NCBI RefSeq assembly: GCF_018143015.1
Contig: NC_054743.1
Coordinates: forward strand, 24,117,934 to 24,181,933
Reading direction: 5' to 3'
Source of the DNA: Lytechinus variegatus
Taxonomy: Eukaryota > Echinodermata > Echinoidea > Temnopleuroida > Toxopneustidae
DNA length: 64,000 bases
Position numbers and translations under genes: made by a program. The notes below the pieces were generated by a model, which was not told the DNA's origin, made no database searches, and saw only the letters and a list, made by a program, of their open reading frames with translations. Below, piece by piece: positions 46,559 through 58,162 of this stretch (within the stretch, counting starts at the first letter, position 1; every line of letters begins with the position of its first letter).

Positions 46559-47356
46559 CCTTTATCACCGCAATTGCTGGGATAACCCTGCTTTTTTGCA
46601 GGGCCAAATAATCCCGTACTAAAGGTGGGGTTAGCCCACTTTGCAAAAATGCTGTGTAAAAAGAAAGTGGGCTAAACTTAACCCCGTACTATACTGGTAT
46701 AGTACGGGGTTAAGGAAATTTTAGCGTGTGTAAAAAGGGTATATGTAGATTGGCAACTGGGTAAGTAAATTATGACAACAGGCAAGGACAACTTTCCTAG
46801 AGGCCATGTAATTTATCATCAGTGTTTTGTGGTTTTCTCCCAAGTACCCATTCCCCTGGGGCTGTAATCTAAATATAGCCTAGGTAGTATATTGTTTTTG
46901 TTTTATGTCCTCATGAAAGAAAAATTTAATTTGAAGTAAAACTTTTGAAAAAAATGTAATTTTAGTCATTTTATGTATTGGAGTACATGGAAGAGTAGCC
47001 CTTGCCTTACATCACTTTGACATCACATTTGTTGCCAATTTGAAATCTCCATATGTATAATGATTACCAATATTCACAGCTTTTAAAAATTCATAAACTT
47101 CGTATTGTTTGTCCAATAATGTTCAAACTAACACCTATCAACTTGTCTGATTTTCCTTTTCCCTCTAAAAGCAAGTTTTTATTTCGGTTGGATTCCCCTT
47201 TAACTCTGTAGCTTTGTTAACCAACATTTTCAACCAACTTAATCAACTTCATGTTACAGGCCTAATGGAGACCTATGTATCAATCTAATTTAATTCACAT
47301 TTATTTTTTTCATGAATAAAGTACAATACTGATGAAGGTTGTAGATGTGTGTTTAA

Positions 47357-47947
47357 AGGGATGGTCCAGGCTGGAGATATCAATATGTCAATAAATAGAG
47401 CAAAATTCTCGGAGCAAAATGCTGAAAATCTGATCAATATTGGATAACAAATCACGAAGTTATTGAATTTTAAAAATTTGCATTATTCCGGTGAAACGGT
47501 ACTAATGTCTTCGTGAATATTCTTTAGGTGGGCTGATGATGTCATATCCCCACTTGTTCTTTTGTATTTTATTATATGAAATTATATTCATTCAAAAAAT
47601 TTCTACCAAGAATTAAAACAATAGGATTGACAACTGATTAAGACCATGAGTTATTTATTGCCACAACTTATTTCATCATAATGGAGACACATCATTTACA
47701 CATACAAAATTTCAAACAATTATGATTTCATGTTATAACATAAGAAAAAGGAAAGTGGGGATATGACATCATCAGCCCACCTAATGAATATTCATGACGA
47801 TGTGCTGTTTACTCAAAATATTAATAAAATTTATAATTCAATATAACTTTGGTATTTGTTATCCGATTTTGAAAAATTTTCAGCATTTGCTCTATGAATT
47901 TTACTCTATTTATTTAGATATAAATATTTCTAACCCAGACCATCCCT
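47357..47947. mobile_element. TTAA-type MITE (AGGGATGGTCC ends)
   Basis: TTAA at 47353-47356 and 47948-47951 flank AGGGATGGTCCAGGCTGGAG and CAGACCATCCCT. 591 bp, with inverted arms bearing 'gtggg(g)atatgacatcatc' words. Non-coding. Confidence 0.85.
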
Positions 47948-47951
47948 TTAA

Positions 47952-50264
47952 GCACGCGATATAGTATTTTCGTGTAAATTCGCGGGTGCGCCGTGCATGC
48001 GTGCGTGTGTGTGTGCGTCTGCCATTAGCGTTAAGGAATTTTGAGGGGGTCAGATATGGCGGTTGGACATGTTGGAGCAAATTTTCTGAAAAGATGCGAG
48101 CGACCGAAGGGAGAGAGAACTTTCTTAATACAATTTTATTTTTGGATAGATGTTTACATAGTATTCTGAAAATAGTATATTACGCAACATTTATACGTAA
48201 TTGCATGTCAGACCATGGTCAGACCCAAATTGCTCCAAAACGTAATATTACTAATATTACATTTACAAGGCGCTTACTACTGGTGTTTCTAAGCACACTG
48301 TGTTCTGTTTATGGTTTATACTGGGATTAAAAGAAAAGAAAGAAGAAAAAAATGTGGCAGGGGAAAATGACAAAGCTAATGCAACTATACTTCTAATCAG
48401 AAATCAAAATTTTGTGTACAAAGTCAATGTTAATTGATTTTTCTCACCTCATTAGTAAAGTCAAAGATATGATTATTTTACTTTCATCAGCTGAAAATAA
48501 TTGATTTAGCATAATTATGCTTCAAAGGGTTCTGCTCTAATTTTGTCAAAAAAACTAAGAAAAAAAGTTTGAAAAAAAGAAATACCTAAAACAATAAAAA
48601 TACATGAGAAATCCATTTTCAAACAAAGCAATTTTATTCTGTTTGTTATTAGCGATGGTGTAAAGAATATCATTACCAAAAATATCATTCTTGTGGCTTT
48701 TGTGAATTAGGTCAAAAAGTATGATTTACGTACAAATCAGCATAATTACTTTAACAAATCTTATTATTTCGGAAAAAATAACCATGCGGTCTTGTAGATC
48801 ACATCCAACAGTAATATTATGCCAACTTTCACGACGTTCGCGAGATCGGCGGCCGAGATCTTAAGGGAGGTTGATTCAACCCCTCCCCCCTCCCCGGTCA
48901 TATAACATCCCAAAAGGCCCGACCTGGTTAAGGGTTAATGAGTCCGACAGTTTTGCCACGTTTAAATCTTCGAGAAATCATCAGTTTGTTTTGACATTCA
49001 TTTTGTATATGTACAGAACGCTCAACACTTCTACCTTTCCCCGTACTGCCCTATAACTGCCTGCAATGTATATTTGTATTTGATTATGACATAAAGTCAA
49101 AGACTGCCTTCTCGGTTAATTGCATGAAGTCTGAAATATTTTGCCTATAGATGTTTTTACTTGTTTTTGTACTTACATCGATGGAAATCTCATTTATCAG
49201 TACACCCACACTACTCGTGTACCCCCACTCCTTATTCTCCATACAAGTTACTTCACATGCGAGCAACCCTGTCGGTTAGCTTCGTGCACTGATTTTGGTT
49301 AACCTCTTTAACTGATACGCGCTCATATGCGACAGGAGCGTTGCCATCATTTTTTAAAGGATGTTTTTATTGCATTCTCTCAAATCAAAATACACATTCA
49401 CTTTCCATGAACAAGTTGTACAAATTATTTGAAACATGATTATAAATTATACAATAAATCCATCATACAAAGTAACCATCGATAAGAACAAAAACGATGA
49501 AATTAATATTTTTCATATTAAAGGAAACTGATCAATAAAACTTCTGCCGGAAATGCATGTCCAATGATAAAAGTAGCACTTCCTTTATTCCAGGGAGTTG
49601 GGGGTGACTCCCGCGTCCCTGTTTATTCCACAATTTAAGGAATCATTGATTTTTTTTACGATAAACAAACACTCGACAAGTGCGGAAGTTTGATGAATTA
49701 AATTGATTAATTCATTTTTAATCCATGATACGAATAAGACTGAGTAGAATGAGTCGGTGTTTCGAGCCGGATCTACGAAATCATTTCATCTCAACTTGCG
49801 AATAAATAAGGTAGGACCACCTAGGATTTCACCCTTAACATTTTTTTTCGGGGTTTTCTGCCAAATAACCACTCAAAATTAAGGTTTTCAGGGCAGTTAT
49901 TACTATTTAATGAAAAAAAAAATCGTTATCAAGTTGCTATATCATTATCATAGTTGTATAGAAATTTTATGTTATCGTAACTATCAAACTACTTTTAAAG
50001 CCGTAAAGAATTCATGCCATCGTCTCTTATTCAAAAGCGAGAGAGAAGTCATCTGTGTGATGTATAGGTCAATATAAATAAATCGATTTACACTTCACTG
50101 ACTATGATGTTTCTGATGTCTCTTTCATTTTTAACACAAATACTGTTCCTAGCCATTTTTATTACATCACGACTGATATATTAAATTGATTTTAGTTTTT
50201 ATATTTTTATATTCCTGTGAGTTCAGTTTGACTATTATCTTGTTTAAAAAATCTCTATCAACAG
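47952..50264. other. Gene-free stretch upstream of the TLR gene
   Basis: AT-rich, with no exon or complete repeat recognised. A weak pyrimidine tract followed by TCAACAG at 50258-50264 could be the acceptor of a 5'-UTR intron just 14 bp before the TLR start codon. Confidence 0.4.
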
Positions 50265-50277
50265 GCAACGCTGAAAA

Positions 50278-52959
50278 ATGGCCTTCAAACACCGTACATC
50301 GTTTCCCTCAAAGTCGGTCTTGGCTTGTTTCATTTTTCCCTTGGTCTTCCAAAGCAAGTTGATGCTATCCTCAGGACTTCTTACAGGAAATACTGGTCAC
50401 GGATGTCACCAAGACTTTGAACTAAGAAAAGCACACTGTAGCAACAAAGGCCTTGACTCTATTCCTCAAAATCTTGCCGAAGACATCGAAGAACTTGATT
50501 TGTCTGAAAACAATATTACTGTTCTCGAGAATATTTCGTTTGAAAGATACACTCGAATTTCAACATTGGATCTTTCGGCTAACGATATCAGAGTGATCGA
50601 ACCGACTGCTTTCTGGCCTCTCAAGAATTTGACGACCTTGTTGATGATCCTGAACAGCAACCTAGTGCTTCCAGAGACAGGCTTATTCAGATGGACAAAT
50701 GAAATGACCTTCCTGGACTTGACAGGATCGAACTTGAAGTCGATTCCAAATGACATCCTTAAATGGAACAAACACTTGGGACGGTTGGACTTGGGCTACA
50801 ACCACCTCACTTTTATCAACATCAGTACTTGTGGTTCCTTAGAATATGCTGGGTTGTATGATAATCACTTTGAATATATCACGCGGGAATCTTTCATATT
50901 CAGCTGTCAAACTGATACCCTGGATCTTACTGGAAACCCTATCAAGTTAATTGATCCCGTTGCCGTAGCTGCGTTGCATACCCGCTCACTTTTGATTGGG
51001 GTCGCCCCCGAGAGCTATTCATGGACACCCGAAATGCTGATAAATCTAACCATGGGGATATCTCTTTCAACTACTAATGAGCTTCACATCCGTGATGTTG
51101 GTTTGGAGTTCGTCCCTAAAGGTGTCTTTTCGTCATTTCAACAAGTTTCATTCAATCTTCTCGACATTTCCTACAACAAACTAAATACCTTATACCCGTT
51201 TGTATTCTCAAATCTTACTTTGCTTAGTAAACTTGTTATCGAAAATAACAAATTAACGTCGATTGAACCATCTTTTTTTGACGGTATGCAGGAGCTAAGA
51301 GTGCTAAGATTAAACTTTAATTCGATACGAACTATAAATCCAAATAACCAAACATGGACAATCAATCTGGTGGAGTTGTATTTATCCACGAATTCACTAA
51401 TGGAAATTTCTGAATTCGCTTTCCTCGGTTTACAAAATTTGACCATAATAGATTTCCGATGGAACTTACAACTTGCTGTTCTCCACATGACATCGTTTAC
51501 GGGAGTAGATAACATTCAGGTTATCGATTTATCTGACTGCAGCATCACTCGTTTGGAGTTGTATACTCCAGCTCTGGTGTCATTTCGGATGAATAGGAAC
51601 TCTCGCGGTATCTTCCCTCTTAGTCCTTTAGAACCCGGTGAGTCCTTTGAAAATGCCAAGAATCTCGTTTGGTTGGAGATACAAGACTCTGAAATTTGGT
51701 CTTCAAATCTGTGGCATTCATTCAGAGGTGTTTCTCTTTTCGGTGGTCTGTCTAACCTCACGACATTGGATATGAGTAATAATCCTGACATCGGCAAATC
51801 AGACCTTGCACCTGGAACATTCCTTCAGCTGTCTGCCTTACAGGAACTTGGTTTAAGCGGATGTGGTATCTCGAATCTGAATCCGCTTTTGTTTTCCGAT
51901 TTGGTATCCCTTAAGAAGCTCGATCTGTCAGGGAATAACCTGATGCAGATTCGTTCCGGCTTATTTGCGAAGTTGGGGCAGGTACAAAGCATAAAACTTG
52001 ATGGCAACATTCTGGCTCACCTTGATGAAAAAGCGTTCTCGAACAACCGAAATCTCGCGGCCCTTTCTCTGGCAAGAAACAAACTGACAGGTCTAAACGA
52101 GAGCACGTTCAAGCCAGTCTTTTCTACTCTGTCGGTGTTTGATCTTTCTCAAAACCCGCTAGTTTGCACATGCGATCTAGAGTGGTTGCTTGATTGGCTG
52201 AATGGTACAGGAAACCTTACTCTTGTTAACAAGGAACAGACCATATGTGCGCCTCCATCGCTCATGTCTCTTCGTGAGAGACCTGTGCTTGAGTTCAATG
52301 CTGCTGACATATGTCAACTCAACTACGCTATCTTCAGTTCTATTCCCATCGTCATCGCTTCTGTAATTGCTATCACCGTGTTTGTCTATCACAAACGATG
52401 GCAGCTGAAATACAAACTCTTCCTTCTAAAACTTGCAATAGTTGGTTATAGGGAAAGACTGGATGCTCGAGACCACATGGAATATGAGTTCGACGTAAAT
52501 ATCATCTTCTATGATGACGACGACGACGAGGGATGGATTCGCGAAAATTTGAAACCAACTATGGAAGAACAACTTCCACGGTTTCAAAGGAACGTCTTTG
52601 GTGACGCAGACCTTATTCTTGGTATGCATTACTTGGATGCTGTTGATTACGTAGTGACCAGGAGTTACAAGACCATCATTATTCTTAGTAGAGCCGCTGT
52701 TCGTGATCGCTGGTTTATGCTCAAGTTCCGTACGGCCATGGATCATGTGAGTGATACCCAGACTGAATTCGTTGTCGTCGTCTTCTTAGAAGACATCCCA
52801 GATGATGAATTACCTTTTCTGGTGAGGCTGTACCTCAATGACGGGAGACCCTACCTCCACTGGACACCTGACGTCAGAGGTCAAGAATATTTCTGGAATG
52901 AATTGGCAAAGAATCTCACTATCAATCTTCTGACCAATGACCTAATACCAAACGAATAG
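50278..52959 (+). CDS. Toll-like receptor, single exon
   Basis: An innate immune receptor of 893 residues in one uninterrupted frame, typical of the expanded sea urchin TLR family. Order: hydrophobic signal region ~12-33; cysteine-bearing LRR N-cap (~43-54); roughly twenty leucine-rich repeats (e.g. LDLSENNITVLENISF); LRR C-cap with NPLVCTCDLEW (~626) and two later Cys; transmembrane helix ~683-705 (IVIASVIAITVFVYHKRW); TIR domain ~736-880 ending in the box 3 motif FW (EYFWNELAKNL). The TIR box 1 is unusual (FDVNIIFYDDDDDE instead of YDAFVSY), and the BB-loop RD..PG is replaced by GDADLILG. N-glycosylation sequons are frequent in the ectodomain. The first ATG in frame is used. No stop or frameshift is present, so the gene looks functional; ligand unknown. 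Confidence 0.95.
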   Translation: MAFKHRTSFPSKSVLACFIFPLVFQSKLMLSSGLLTGNTGHGCHQDFELRKAHCSNKGLDSIPQNLAEDIEELDLSENNITVLENISFERYTRISTLDLSANDIRVIEPTAFWPLKNLTTLLMILNSNLVLPETGLFRWTNEMTFLDLTGSNLKSIPNDILKWNKHLGRLDLGYNHLTFINISTCGSLEYAGLYDNHFEYITRESFIFSCQTDTLDLTGNPIKLIDPVAVAALHTRSLLIGVAPESYSWTPEMLINLTMGISLSTTNELHIRDVGLEFVPKGVFSSFQQVSFNLLDISYNKLNTLYPFVFSNLTLLSKLVIENNKLTSIEPSFFDGMQELRVLRLNFNSIRTINPNNQTWTINLVELYLSTNSLMEISEFAFLGLQNLTIIDFRWNLQLAVLHMTSFTGVDNIQVIDLSDCSITRLELYTPALVSFRMNRNSRGIFPLSPLEPGESFENAKNLVWLEIQDSEIWSSNLWHSFRGVSLFGGLSNLTTLDMSNNPDIGKSDLAPGTFLQLSALQELGLSGCGISNLNPLLFSDLVSLKKLDLSGNNLMQIRSGLFAKLGQVQSIKLDGNILAHLDEKAFSNNRNLAALSLARNKLTGLNESTFKPVFSTLSVFDLSQNPLVCTCDLEWLLDWLNGTGNLTLVNKEQTICAPPSLMSLRERPVLEFNAADICQLNYAIFSSIPIVIASVIAITVFVYHKRWQLKYKLFLLKLAIVGYRERLDARDHMEYEFDVNIIFYDDDDDEGWIRENLKPTMEEQLPRFQRNVFGDADLILGMHYLDAVDYVVTRSYKTIIILSRAAVRDRWFMLKFRTAMDHVSDTQTEFVVVVFLEDIPDDELPFLVRLYLNDGRPYLHWTPDVRGQEYFWNELAKNLTINLLTNDLIPNE

Positions 52960-53048
52960 AATTGACTATTTGGCAGAATTTTGGACGGAGCCGATCGAGG
53001 TCTAACCGTATCTTAAGAAGAACTATCAGAGATTTAAGCCTTCAAAAC

Positions 53049-55664
53049 TATGGAAGCAGGAGACCGTCAAAAACACGGATATACGTCGTGTCGTAATTCA
53101 ATTTACTACACGACGTAAATAATTACGTAGTGTAGCAATTCGAATTACTACACGACGTAAATAATTACGTAGTGTAGTAATTCGAATTACTACACGACGT
53201 AATTCCGAATTACTGCCCAACGATTTAATGTCATGACGTTAAATGAATTAGTGTCGCTACATCAAATAATTAAGGTCGTGTAGTAATTCGAATTACTACA
53301 CGACGTAAATAATTACGTAGTGTAGTAATTCCAATTACTACACTACCTAAATAATTACGTCGTGTAGTAAATAATTACTACGCGACGTAATTCCGAATTA
53401 CTGCTCAACGATTTAACGTCATGACGTTAAATGAATTAGTGTAGTGACGTTAAATCAACCAATGAGACCGTTCGTTATATGAGCGCAATGCGACGAGCTG
53501 AGACTACAGAGTATTGTACAGGAACGTACCGGCAGGAAGTTAGTTGGATGTTCGACATTTGATATTCAAACTGTGAAGTTGGTTTGATATTCAGGTTCGA
53601 TATTCAAACGCCTGTGAAGCTGGACCAATATTGCCACGGACCCGATCCGCATAGTACTGCCCCCCCAAAAAAAATGTTCTACAACCGAGAACAATATAGG
53701 AAATGATAAAAGGAAAGAAAGATGAAAGATACGTTATTTTATGCATACAATGTCAAAATCAATCTCAAAGTTAAAGGTGTTTTTTTTTCTCGCTGGCTCG
53801 AGACTTATTACGAAGCAATTTTTGCTGCATGCGCCATTGTGTGCCCCCTCTTTTTGTTCTTATCACGCATTGAGCTTCGCCCTAATGCTCGGGGCACAAT
53901 CATAAAACATCCTGTTCATACAATGATATGATCCCTCCGTTCTCCCTTCTCTTTCTCTCCAGTTCACCCTCCTTTTCTTTCCAATCTCCCCCTTTCGCTT
54001 CTCTCTCTCCTATTATGTATTCTCTCTTTCCTTGTTTTTTTTTTTACTCTATCCATTGGCGGCACCAAGAGATTAGTCAGGAACGTGGTTCCCCATGCTT
54101 GAAATATTCCGTTTTGTTAATTTTAGCCCCCCCCCCCCGTTAATGTGCATGCGCCGGGTAATCGAGTCAAGTTCTACAAGTTAGGGTAGGTGGTTACCCC
54201 GGATAGACCGTCGGGATATTCCTGGGAGCCCCTTGGAAAAAAGTGAAAAAATGCGATAAATAGCCCTTTATTCCTTTAATTTTGTTAATTTGAGCCCCCT
54301 AAATGTGCATGCACCGGGTCAAACTAGTGTTTACATGGTTGCCCGAGTCGAGTTCTACAAGTTAAGATACGTGTTACACCGGCTAGGCCGTCGGGGTATC
54401 CCTGGGGGCCCCTCGAAAAAAAATTAAAAAAATAAAATTTCTTGCCCTATTATTCACTGACGTATGTCCCCTAAATGTCCTCGTACTTGGGCACGCCAGT
54501 GTTGTTGTGGTTGCCCCCCCGGGGGGGGGGCACTCGACCAAAAAAGTGGTGGGGGTGTCCCGCGGGCGAGACAAAAAACGGGGGCCTTGGAGCGGGCTTA
54601 TTGTAAAAAGGAGGGTCCTCGGAACGACAAATGTTTGTAAACCGGGGGTCCTTGGAACGGATCGCCAGCGTGTGAGTGCGTATGCATCCCTATGGAACGG
54701 TCATGTGTGCATGATGCAGCTAGCGCGGCCTCCGCCGGGGAGCTCTGCGGCCGCTTTTCACCAAAATTGCGGCTCGTTCTATGCGATCGGAGCGGCGTAA
54801 CGAAAAATATGCGAACCTTTGGAGCGGATTTCTCTCTTCTTTTTTTCTCGATAAGAAGAAAATGCTATGCCTTGGAGCGGCTTTTTTGGTTCTTTTTCTC
54901 AACAAGGCAAAAATGCTATGCCTTGGAACGGAAATTTGAGTGTGAAAATGGGGGTCCCCTCCGCGGCACATACCCACTATGCATTATATACTGAGTGCCC
55001 CCCCGGGGGTTGCCCGAGACGTGCTGCACCTGTAAAACCCCTTAGCTTTCAAAATCCCTGAATATATTTGAATATCGAATGTTGGTCCAGCTTCACAGGC
55101 GTTTGAATATCGAACCTGAATATCAAACCAACTTCACAGTTTGAATATCAAATGTCGAACATCCAACTAACTTCTTGCCGGTACGTTCCTGTACAATACT
55201 ACTCTGTAGTCTCAGCTCTTCGCATTGCGCTCATATAACGAACGGTCTCATTGGTTGATTTAACGTCACTACACTAATTCATTTAACGTCATGACGTTAA
55301 ATCGTTGAGCAGTAATTCGGAATTACGTCGCGTAGTAATTATTTACTACACGACGTAATTATTTAGGTAGTGTAGTAATTGGAATTACTACACTACGTAA
55401 TTATTTACGTCGTGTAGTAATTCGAATTACTACACGACCTTAATTATTTGATGTAGCGACACTAATTCATTTAACGGCATGACATTAAATCGTTGGGCAG
55501 TAATTCGGAATTACGTCGTGTAGTAATTCGAATTACTACACTACGTAATTATTTACGTCGTGTAGTAATTCGAATTGCTACACTACGTAATTATTTACGT
55601 CGTGTAGTAAATTGAATTACGACACGACGTATATCCGTGTTTTTGACGGTCTCCTGCTTCCATA
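53049..55664. mobile_element. Foldback transposon with ~585-bp near-identical arms
   Basis: TATGGAAGCAGGAGACCGTC and its complement bound the element, flanked by caaaac on both sides (53043-53048 and 55665-55670). Arms 53049-53633 and 55080-55664 look about 98% identical by eye. Within each arm are several smaller palindromes built from ATTACTACACGACGTAAT words. The 1.45 kb centre holds poly-C/G blocks, two copies of a 'cggggtatccctgggggccc' unit, hAT debris related to 13480-14245 and a nested MITE. It begins 89 bp after the TLR stop codon. Long arms suggest a Mutator- or foldback-type element; the superfamily is not settled. Confidence 0.85.
54517..55007. mobile_element. Nested hAT-type MITE (CCCGGGGGGGCACT ends)
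   Basis: CCCCGGGGGGGGGGCACTC and GAGTGCCCCCCCGGGG bound it, with flanking gttgccc on both sides. Its tips match those of the element at 28972-29520. The interior repeats 'ccttggagcgg' and 'gtccttggaacgg' units. Confidence 0.65.
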
Positions 55665-55670
55665 CAAAAC

Positions 55671-56118
55671 TAAGAACGGTGGAGATTTACACTACAGTAC
55701 TATACCATGTATATTGCTTTATATTAGAGTATTTTCACACTATCCTTTTTTTAAACATGGTTTACCCATTTAATACTTCAAAGAAATGCAGGGACAGATT
55801 CATCACCTATTATTTTATTCTGGTGTCGAAATAATCGTAGTCGTTGTTCTGGACAAATCTTGCGTTGTTTTATTTTTTGAATTGTTTGATAATAACTTGA
55901 TAATTTGTATAACATTTTTTTAAATGTGTTTGTATACATGTGCGGAAATGCGTCCCTTCTACTCAAAATAGTAGGAGGGACACAATATCAAATGTCCCCT
56001 ACTATTTGTGGTCTTTTATGATGGTAAGAAATGAATAATTCAAAATCGAAATAAAACATGTATTTTAGGACGAGATGACCTTACTTTTGGGATGATAACC
56101 TTTTTTTTGCTTGTCAAA
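55671..56118. other. Spacer, nothing recognised
   Basis: AT-rich, without a gene or a clear repeat, apart from an inverted word pair around 55965-56005 (TCCCTTCTACT...TAGTAGGAGGGA). Confidence 0.4.
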
Positions 56119-56400
56119 TTTATTTTCGTCGAAATTACCTTGAATTCTGTTTCTGTTTGTGGTAACTCCCGTAACTCGGCAGGACAGCATTTTTTGCTGT
56201 AAACGCAAAGCTGGTATATAACCAATTACCTTGGAAACATTTTACGTCTAGGTTAATCAGTCATAGTGGCTGACGTAATAGACGACAGATATCACTCTTG
56301 GGCCTGTTTATCAAAGTAGAGACAATGGCAGAGTTGGGATTCGAACTCACAACCTTGCGATTATGAGTCCAATGCTCTAACCACTGGACCACACGAATTA
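56119..56400 (-). mobile_element. tRNA-derived SINE with long flanking direct repeats
   Basis: On the - strand the head reads GGTCCAGTGGTTAGAGCATT...GAGTTCGAATCCC (A and B boxes) with a Met-like loop CTCATAA. The presumed body runs leftward to about 56119. Both sides carry a ~30-bp near-perfect direct repeat (GATAACCTTTTTTTTGCTTG...) at 56092-56118 and 56406-56432, longer than usual target duplications. Confidence 0.6.
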
Positions 56401-56439
56401 GGGGTGATAACCTTTTTTTTTGCTTGTCAAATATTCCAG

Positions 56440-58160
56440 CCCCTAGTCCCCCTACCTTTTGTGAGAGATTTCCGCCCCTGTTTGTATATAAAGTTTAGAT
56501 TCACCCGTTTGTTGCAGGGCCATGGAGAATAACAGGACAGAGATTGCTGATGTGATCTCAGTCGAATGAGATAAAAATGACTCCAATCCGACTAATGGTA
56601 TGTTAATGAAAGTAACGTATTTTTTATCGGTCGTTGGTTTGACCGAAATAATTTATCATGCTTATACTGACAGAAGCATTATCGTGTTTTCCTGAAAAAA
56701 CGTCGACAACAATATATTTCATTTAATTTCTGTTATTCATATTCTGATTTGTACCTACTTACTTTATAAATTTGTTTGAAATTAAGAAGAGTACACGCCC
56801 ACACCCTCACATACACATGTGGCATCAGATTGAAAAGGAGGGCAAAATAAGCTAATGCTTTGTCTAAGAACAAATAAAGTTATTTCAGAATCATCACCAA
56901 GAGCAATACCGTCCTAATCAGACACTTCACGGTCGTCTTGTTAAAATCAAATCGATTGATGGGACGGTCATTAGAACTTTACCTCCTCAAACTAACCACC
57001 TCTTCTTTTACGCAAAGTTGTTTTCTTCAATCCAAAACGGCCTACATAGTTCGAAAGGCGTGGACACTCTAGAAGCTTGAGAGTTAACCGAACATTTTGA
57101 AACGGACAAAGAGGACAATATTTTTGCAGTTCCAGATCAAATCTGTTATGAGATAGATCAACTCTTATGACTGATCCGGCAAATTGTTTGGAAAGAGTGG
57201 TATATAAGTTTTATGATAGTTAGTATCTTCTGATAGAGAATATTAAAACTTCACTTAGAGACCTCAACACATTTTCTCTCTGACTTCCTTCAAGGATTTC
57301 TAACCCCGGCTGCGTCAGACCCAAAAGACGTAAAAAGATGGGAGCTGCTGCTAGTCTATTTTGCCTCGTCGATCTGGCGTTGCACAGTGGCTGCCGGGCC
57401 AACGATCAATTGGGCAAAGCAAATTTTCGGAGTATTTCATTTCATGTCTATTTCGAACAATAAAATTTTTATTTTCATTTTTTGTCATTTCATTCCATAA
57501 ACGTAACATTTGAAAATGCATTTCCTTATCATACACCCGGATCAAACAGGAACAACTAACGCTGACAGGAAGAAAGGGAGGGAAGGTCATGCACTTTTTG
57601 AACATTCATAATGCAAAAAAAAAACTATGCCGGAAATTTAGTAACAGGTGTTTGCTACCGATATATAAATTTCATATAATTTCATATTTTTTTAAATTTC
57701 TTTTCTCGTTTTGTATATTGTATTTTTGTTACGGGCATATCCCGCCACAGGCTTTTTATTTTTTTTTATTACGCCTTCTTCTGTTAACAACTTGAAGTAT
57801 CACGTGACTATTCTCATGATTTTGTTGGGGGGGGGGGGGGGTTGTCTCTTATTTTTCTACTCTTCGAGGTCCAATTAAGAAACTTTGCCTAATCAATTTC
57901 AGAAATGAATAATGATGCTGCATTCCCAAGACTACATTTCGTAGTTTGTGTTTAATTTTTGTTGATTTAGTGAGTGCAAACTTGGAAAGGATTTTCCGGA
58001 CGTGGTTCTTGCGTATATAATGGCATGCCCAAGGGGGTGTGTAAGGGTGTGTGTGCGTGTGTTTGTGGGAGGGAGAATGTGTATGTTATAAGTGTGAATG
58101 AAGGAGGATGCGTGCAAATAGAATTAATGGGGAAACAGGGGCGTGGCTCGAAGTGATTTC
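56440..58160. other. Gene-free stretch
   Basis: No exon was recognised on either strand. There is one (G)17 run at 57826 and a pyrimidine-rich patch at 57660-57780. Confidence 0.4.
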
Positions 58161-58162
58161 GG

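Larger units (their letters stand above)
44403..46740. mobile_element. Second layer: element with ACCCTTTTTACACA ends
   Basis: ACCCTTTTTACACAGGATTT on the left; TTTTAGCGTGTGTAAAAAGGGT on the right is its imperfect complement. Subterminal repeats of TTAACCCCGTACTAT occur several times in both orientations. The superfamily is unclear. Confidence 0.7.
44263..47199. mobile_element. TTAA-type element (AGGGGAATCCAGCC ends), outer layer of a nest
   Basis: TTAA at 44259-44262 and 47200-47203 flank AGGGGAATCCAGCC and GGTTGGATTCCCCT. The element's own arms (44263-44402 and 46741-47199) share 'caagaaatcggacaag'-type words. The middle is a later insertion. Confidence 0.8.

Noticed and set aside
48660-50100. 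Possible 5' coding exon of the TLR gene
   Set aside because: The 893-residue frame already has its own signal peptide. Nothing upstream resembles a receptor N-terminus; at most a non-coding leader exon is possible.
53090-53460. CRISPR-like regular repeats
   Set aside because: The repeated words are palindromic subterminal arrays of a transposon in an animal genome, without uniform spacers.
54507-55061. Overlapping open frames of 64-100 codons
   Set aside because: They arise from short tandem repeats inside a MITE and have no protein family resemblance.
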